A stretch of 10,551 bases of DNA from JADGQM01 sp964505935 (GTDB lineage Bacteria; Desulfobacterota; Syntrophobacteria; Syntrophobacterales; Syntrophobacteraceae): contig CAZDKX010000173.1 of the NCBI GenBank assembly GCA_964505935.1, forward strand, positions 1 to 10,551. The letters run 5' to 3'. The translations under genes and the position numbers were made by a program. How positions within the stretch are numbered: the first letter of the stretch is position 1; every line of letters starts with the position of its first letter. This document shows, piece after piece, positions 7,507 to 10,551 of this stretch. Below the pieces are notes generated by a model, which did not search any database, was not told the origin of the DNA, and saw only the letters and a program-made list of their open reading frames with translations.

Positions 7507-8543
7507 GCAAGCATTCGGACCCTGAGCTCCTTGCTTTTGCCGGGAAACTGATCGAGCAGCGGGGAGGCCTCATCGAAACCCGGCCCGTCGGTGTTCTGGC
7601 CGTCCTCCCCCCGGAGCTGGCCCAGTTCCTCAAATTGCCCGAAGAAACCCCGCTGGGTACCGACGATGCCTCCCTGCTCTACGGCAGCCCCATTCTCGAC
7701 CGGCTCATTGCCCTCGCCACCACTGAGGTGCCGGTGGTCTACGGTCAGATCGAAGTCCCGTATTTGAAGAAGGCCGGCTTCGAGGAACTCATCCGAAAAA
7801 ACCTGAGTTTCGTCGACGGGCAGGTGCGAGTATTCGCCCGCGCCGAAGCACGCACCACCTATATGGTGCTCACCTGTCGCTACGTGGCATTGAGCGACGA
7901 GCGCAAAGAGGGGCTGGTGCAGATCGGCGTCCATGAAGGCAGTGGGGCGGTTATCGCCGGGCTGGATCTGGTTTGGCAGGAATTTCAGCCGCAGTTTTTT
8001 CCCGCCGGCAAGGTCCCGCCCCATTTTCCGGTGAGGGTCGAGGGGGCCGTCGGTTCCGCTCTGGCTGCGGCCAGAGCAGGCATCGAAGCGGAACTGGCCG
8101 AGTATTTGGACAGCATGCGGCGGCGTCTCCACCGCGATGTCACCAATACTCGAGAATACTACGACGCCTTACGAGTGGAAATGGAAGCCGGCCTGTCCCA
8201 CCCGAATCTGACGGAAGGGCAGCGGCAGGAACGGGTGGACAAGATCGGGGCCTTGCCGGTGGAGGCGGAACGCAAAGTTGAAGACCTCCGCCAGAAATAC
8301 CAGGTGGAGGTTACCATCACGGCCTGCGGCACTCTGCGGCTGCTCGTCAACATCGTTCAAATCACGCTGGCCCTCCGCTTTCGCAAAGGCGAGCGGTCGC
8401 TGCGCGTGATCTGGGACCCGCTCACCCGGCGGCTTGATCCCCTCGTCTGCGAACGCTGCAAGCAAACCATCACCCGCATCCACCCCGTTGCCGGAGATAA
8501 CGCCATCGAGCTGCTTTGCACCGCATGCGCTCAGAAACGGTGA
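7503..8543 (+). CDS. unknown protein with C-terminal zinc-ribbon-like motif, partner of the SNF2 helicase
   Basis: I do not recognise this 346-aa protein as a named family. Its ATG overlaps the helicase TGA (ATGA), and GGGAGG at 7487-7492 sits 10 bases before it, so the two are co-translated. Residues 1-180 look like a mixed alpha/beta region (GSPILDRLIALA, VPYLKKAGFEELIRKNLSF). Residues ~185-267 are strongly charged and helical, probably a coiled coil. The C-terminus carries C316-x2-C319 and C339-x2-C342, a likely structural zinc site. There is no signal peptide or membrane segment, so it should be cytoplasmic. By position it is probably a subunit or cofactor of the helicase. From memory, Bacillus subtilis also has a SNF2 gene next to an unknown gene (yqhH/yqhG); whether they are homologous was not tested. 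Confidence 0.85.
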   Translation: MSKHSDPELLAFAGKLIEQRGGLIETRPVGVLAVLPPELAQFLKLPEETPLGTDDASLLYGSPILDRLIALATTEVPVVYGQIEVPYLKKAGFEELIRKNLSFVDGQVRVFARAEARTTYMVLTCRYVALSDERKEGLVQIGVHEGSGAVIAGLDLVWQEFQPQFFPAGKVPPHFPVRVEGAVGSALAAARAGIEAELAEYLDSMRRRLHRDVTNTREYYDALRVEMEAGLSHPNLTEGQRQERVDKIGALPVEAERKVEDLRQKYQVEVTITACGTLRLLVNIVQITLALRFRKGERSLRVIWDPLTRRLDPLVCERCKQTITRIHPVAGDNAIELLCTACAQKR

Positions 8544-8566
8544 AGAGGCATTGGTATGGTACTGTC

Positions 8567-9739
8567 TTACGGAGGCGACAGGGTAACGGTGACCGTAACG
8601 GTTTTGCCCTCCCGTTTCAGCACCACTTCATGGACCAGCCTTTCAGTGATGGCTCGTCGGGCATCTTCCAGGGTGAGAACGGGTTTGCCGTCAAGCATAA
8701 TGAGGACATCGCCCTTTTTGATGCCCGCCTTGGCGGCGGGGCTTCCGGGGAGCACCTCGACAATCTCCAGCCCCTTGCCGGTCGCCAACTGGCGAAACTT
8801 CACCCCCAGGCGTCCCCGATGCCTCGGCTGTTGCGACCGATCGGTTAGCCAGACAAAATCGGCGATCCCGGGGTCGGCAGTACGCTCGGGGTAGTCGATG
8901 GGCAGGGGAGCGATGGTCCGGAATGGAACCGCAACCCGGTGGTGGGTCAGCAGGGGTACCCCCACCTGATCACTGATATGACCCTTGCCGATGACAACCA
9001 GGATTTGCCCTTCGGCAGGCAGCGAGCTGAGGGTCCGCCCCAGAGTCTCCGCCATCGTTTCTTCCCATGCCAGTTGGGCTTCGAAAAAGGTGTCGAAACT
9101 GCTGATGTGGTCCTTGAGGTGCTGGTGGTATTGCCGGCGGACATAGGCCTCGTGTTCGGGGTTGTTCACATGAAAATCCCGCGCGACCCGGTCCCGTTCT
9201 TTCTCGGTGAGAGAGGCCAGCCCGGAGTGAGCGATTTTGCTGACGACTTCGCGGGGAGCGTTGAGGGCGACGATCCTGATGCCATGGTCCCGCGCCCAGG
9301 TGAGCAGCCCCCGATAAAGGGCGAAGGGATATCCCCAATTCTGGTCCCAATGCCCTCTCTTCAGCAACTCCTCCTCGGAAAGCCGTCCCCTGGCGTATTC
9401 ATCCAGCAGCGGCTGCGCCTCGCGCGCAAACATCTCCAGGGCCAGCACCAATGAGGGGTTTCGAGCATAGAGCTCCCGCATGACCTGGAGCTGGACGCGA
9501 TGGTCTTCGATGCTCGGATGAGACTCCCCCACATAAATGATTCGGGCCCCCGCCAATTCTGCCATGAGAGCGTCCCGGGAAAGGACTTCGGCCGTCCTGG
9601 TTGCCACAATATCCCCGATCTTGAGCGCCGCCGCCGGCTTCGGGATTTCGTGGCGTCGGAGAGCACCGGTCCCCCCACAGGCAACCTGCAGTGTCAGGAT
9701 GGTCCCGAACAAGATTGCATGAAAGCTTCTTGACAACAT
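8567..9739 (-). CDS. ChaN-family haem-binding lipoprotein with C-terminal PDZ domain
   Basis: ChaN-family proteins are surface or periplasmic lipoproteins reported to bind haem and thought to take part in iron uptake. From ATG 9739 the product has 390 aa. Residues 1-21 form a signal peptide ending in LQVAC, with Cys21 the likely lipidation site although the lipobox is imperfect (Gln at -3). The ChaN domain spans ~55-280, with YVGESH (69-74), LALEMF (99-104), ALNAPREV (158-165) and VVIGKGH (248-254). A PDZ domain fills ~308-388 (GRLGVKF, VLPGSPAAKAGIKKGDVLIMLDGK). An in-frame TTG at 9754 would add five residues; the ATG fits the signal peptide better. It starts 24 bases after the mutY stop, suggesting one operon, and ends 23 bases from the convergent helicase partner gene. 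The domain calls are firm; haem binding here is inferred. Confidence 0.88.
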   Translation of the reverse strand: MLSRSFHAILFGTILTLQVACGGTGALRRHEIPKPAAALKIGDIVATRTAEVLSRDALMAELAGARIIYVGESHPSIEDHRVQLQVMRELYARNPSLVLALEMFAREAQPLLDEYARGRLSEEELLKRGHWDQNWGYPFALYRGLLTWARDHGIRIVALNAPREVVSKIAHSGLASLTEKERDRVARDFHVNNPEHEAYVRRQYHQHLKDHISSFDTFFEAQLAWEETMAETLGRTLSSLPAEGQILVVIGKGHISDQVGVPLLTHHRVAVPFRTIAPLPIDYPERTADPGIADFVWLTDRSQQPRHRGRLGVKFRQLATGKGLEIVEVLPGSPAAKAGIKKGDVLIMLDGKPVLTLEDARRAITERLVHEVVLKREGKTVTVTVTLSPP

Positions 9740-9763
9740 GGCCGTCAGTCCCAAATGGTTGGT

Positions 9764-10551
9764 TCAGGGGGGACTCAGAACTGGATGGGGCACGGTGTTC
9801 TGATCCCACAGGCTGGTTTGTTGCACCCGAAGGAGCTGGATCAACTTGTGATTGGCGGCAGGAAAGGCATAGTGGTCGAGCTCGGTTAAAGTGACCCAGC
9901 GCCCGTCGACGGCAGCACGAAGCAGCGGCTGCCTTCCAGCGTCTTCAAGCCGACAGGCAAAGGCATGCAGCGTAACCCGGAAGGTCGTGTAATGGTGTTG
10001 GATCATGGCCACTTTCTGCAAGATCCTGATCCCAACCTCCAGTTCCTCCTCAAATTCACGCACCAAGGCGACTTCCGGACTCTCTCCAGGTTGCAGCTTG
10101 CCTCCGGGAAACTCCCAAAGGTGCGGCATGAGCCCTTCAGGAGGACGTTTCTGAATGAAGACGCGATCCCCCCGCAACAGGACCCCCACCGCCACCTGAA
10201 GGGCTGTGGTTGCTTTCGCCCTGGTCTTTACCGGCCTCTGGCTCACCACCCCCCGCGCAAGCCCGAGACACTGCTGCTGCAGGGGGCACGGTGAACAGGC
10301 CGGCTGGGTCGGAGTGCAGATCAACGCCCCAAGGTCCATGAGGGCCTGGTTGAAGTTTCTTGCCCGGCCCTTGGGCAGGAGTAGCCCGGCCAGCTCCCAG
10401 AGGTGCTTTTGCGTCTCCCGGGCACGGAGCGGTGTCCGGAGGTCAAAGAGCCGGGCCAGCACCCGCGCCACGTTGCCATCCACTACCGGATAGTCGGCAT
10501 TGAAAGCGATGCTCATGATGGCCCCGGCGGTATAGCGACCGATGCCGGGCA
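9764..10551 (-). CDS. mutY: A/G-specific adenine glycosylase MutY with MutT-like Nudix domain, 5' end cut by the window edge
   Basis: MutY removes adenine mispaired with 8-oxoguanine, preventing G:C to T:A mutations. The frame is open to base 10551, so the N-terminal part with the catalytic Glu is missing. Visible from the edge are PGIGRYTAGAI (helix-hairpin-helix), then VVDGNV, whose Asp (bases 10478-10480) matches the catalytic Asp of E. coli MutY (Asp138). The iron-sulfur ligands follow as C-x6-C-x2-C-x5-C (bases ~10268-10318). The C-terminal domain is strikingly MutT-like: LWEFPGGKLQPGE, REFEEELEV and a closing FPAANHKLIQLL. Its Nudix box keeps all acidic catalytic residues, with only the last Gly changed to Glu. 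The FSH loop that MutY uses to sense 8-oxoguanine aligns by eye with YTT. The chaN-PDZ gene follows in the same direction. Confidence 0.95.
   Translation of the reverse strand, partial: PGIGRYTAGAIMSIAFNADYPVVDGNVARVLARLFDLRTPLRARETQKHLWELAGLLLPKGRARNFNQALMDLGALICTPTQPACSPCPLQQQCLGLARGVVSQRPVKTRAKATTALQVAVGVLLRGDRVFIQKRPPEGLMPHLWEFPGGKLQPGESPEVALVREFEEELEVGIRILQKVAMIQHHYTTFRVTLHAFACRLEDAGRQPLLRAAVDGRWVTLTELDHYAFPAANHKLIQLLRVQQTSLWDQNTVPHPVLSPP

Noticed and set aside
5143..8543. Helicase pair as part of a DISARM- or BREX-like defence island
   Set aside because: No methyltransferase, nuclease, phospholipase-D or other defence gene is present, and the flanks are metabolic and repair genes.
8544..8566. 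Bidirectional terminator between the two convergent genes
   Set aside because: The 23-base gap shows no stable inverted repeat or T-run.

Overview
The window looks like part of a GC-rich bacterial chromosome. Genes are tightly packed, several are separated by 0-25 bases, one pair overlaps by an ATGA, and most starts carry Shine-Dalgarno-like sequences. The gene set (plant-type glucan dikinase with isoamylase-type GlgX, SNF2 helicase with a small partner, ChaN-PDZ lipoprotein, MutY-MutT) would suit a Gram-negative bacterium, perhaps of the deltaproteobacterial/Desulfuromonadota type. That placement is an impression from memory of gene content and was not tested.

Left block (1-4794, all minus strand): an alpha-glucan operon. 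It is transcribed leftwards from the intergenic region near 4800. It begins with an isoamylase-type glycogen debranching enzyme (GlgX, 706 aa). After 13 bases comes a long gene that runs off the left edge. Its 886 visible codons have the layout of plant starch (alpha-glucan) water dikinase: two CBM45-like starch-binding modules, the long central GWD region, the phosphohistidine domain with its catalytic His, and the start of the C-terminal nucleotide-binding domain. The pair suggests a phosphorylate-and-debranch route for a glycogen- or starch-like store.

Middle block (4795-8543, plus strand): a 348-base divergent intergenic region, then a two-gene unit. The first gene is a 787-aa SNF2-type helicase with a TPR-like N-terminal part. 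It overlaps by 4 bases a 346-aa protein of unknown function that has a central helical stretch and a C-terminal four-cysteine zinc-ribbon-like motif. The overlap suggests the two products work together.

Right block (8567-10551, minus strand): mutY, cut by the right edge, encodes an A/G-specific adenine glycosylase with an iron-sulfur cluster motif and a MutT-like C-terminal domain whose Nudix box is nearly intact. A gene for a ChaN-type haem-binding lipoprotein fused to a PDZ domain follows after about 24 bases. This block converges on the helicase unit, with only 23 bases between the two stop codons.

No tRNA, rRNA, CRISPR array, insertion sequence or phage gene was seen. The strongest candidates for unusual biology are the bacterial glucan water dikinase next to glgX and the helicase/zinc-ribbon pair.
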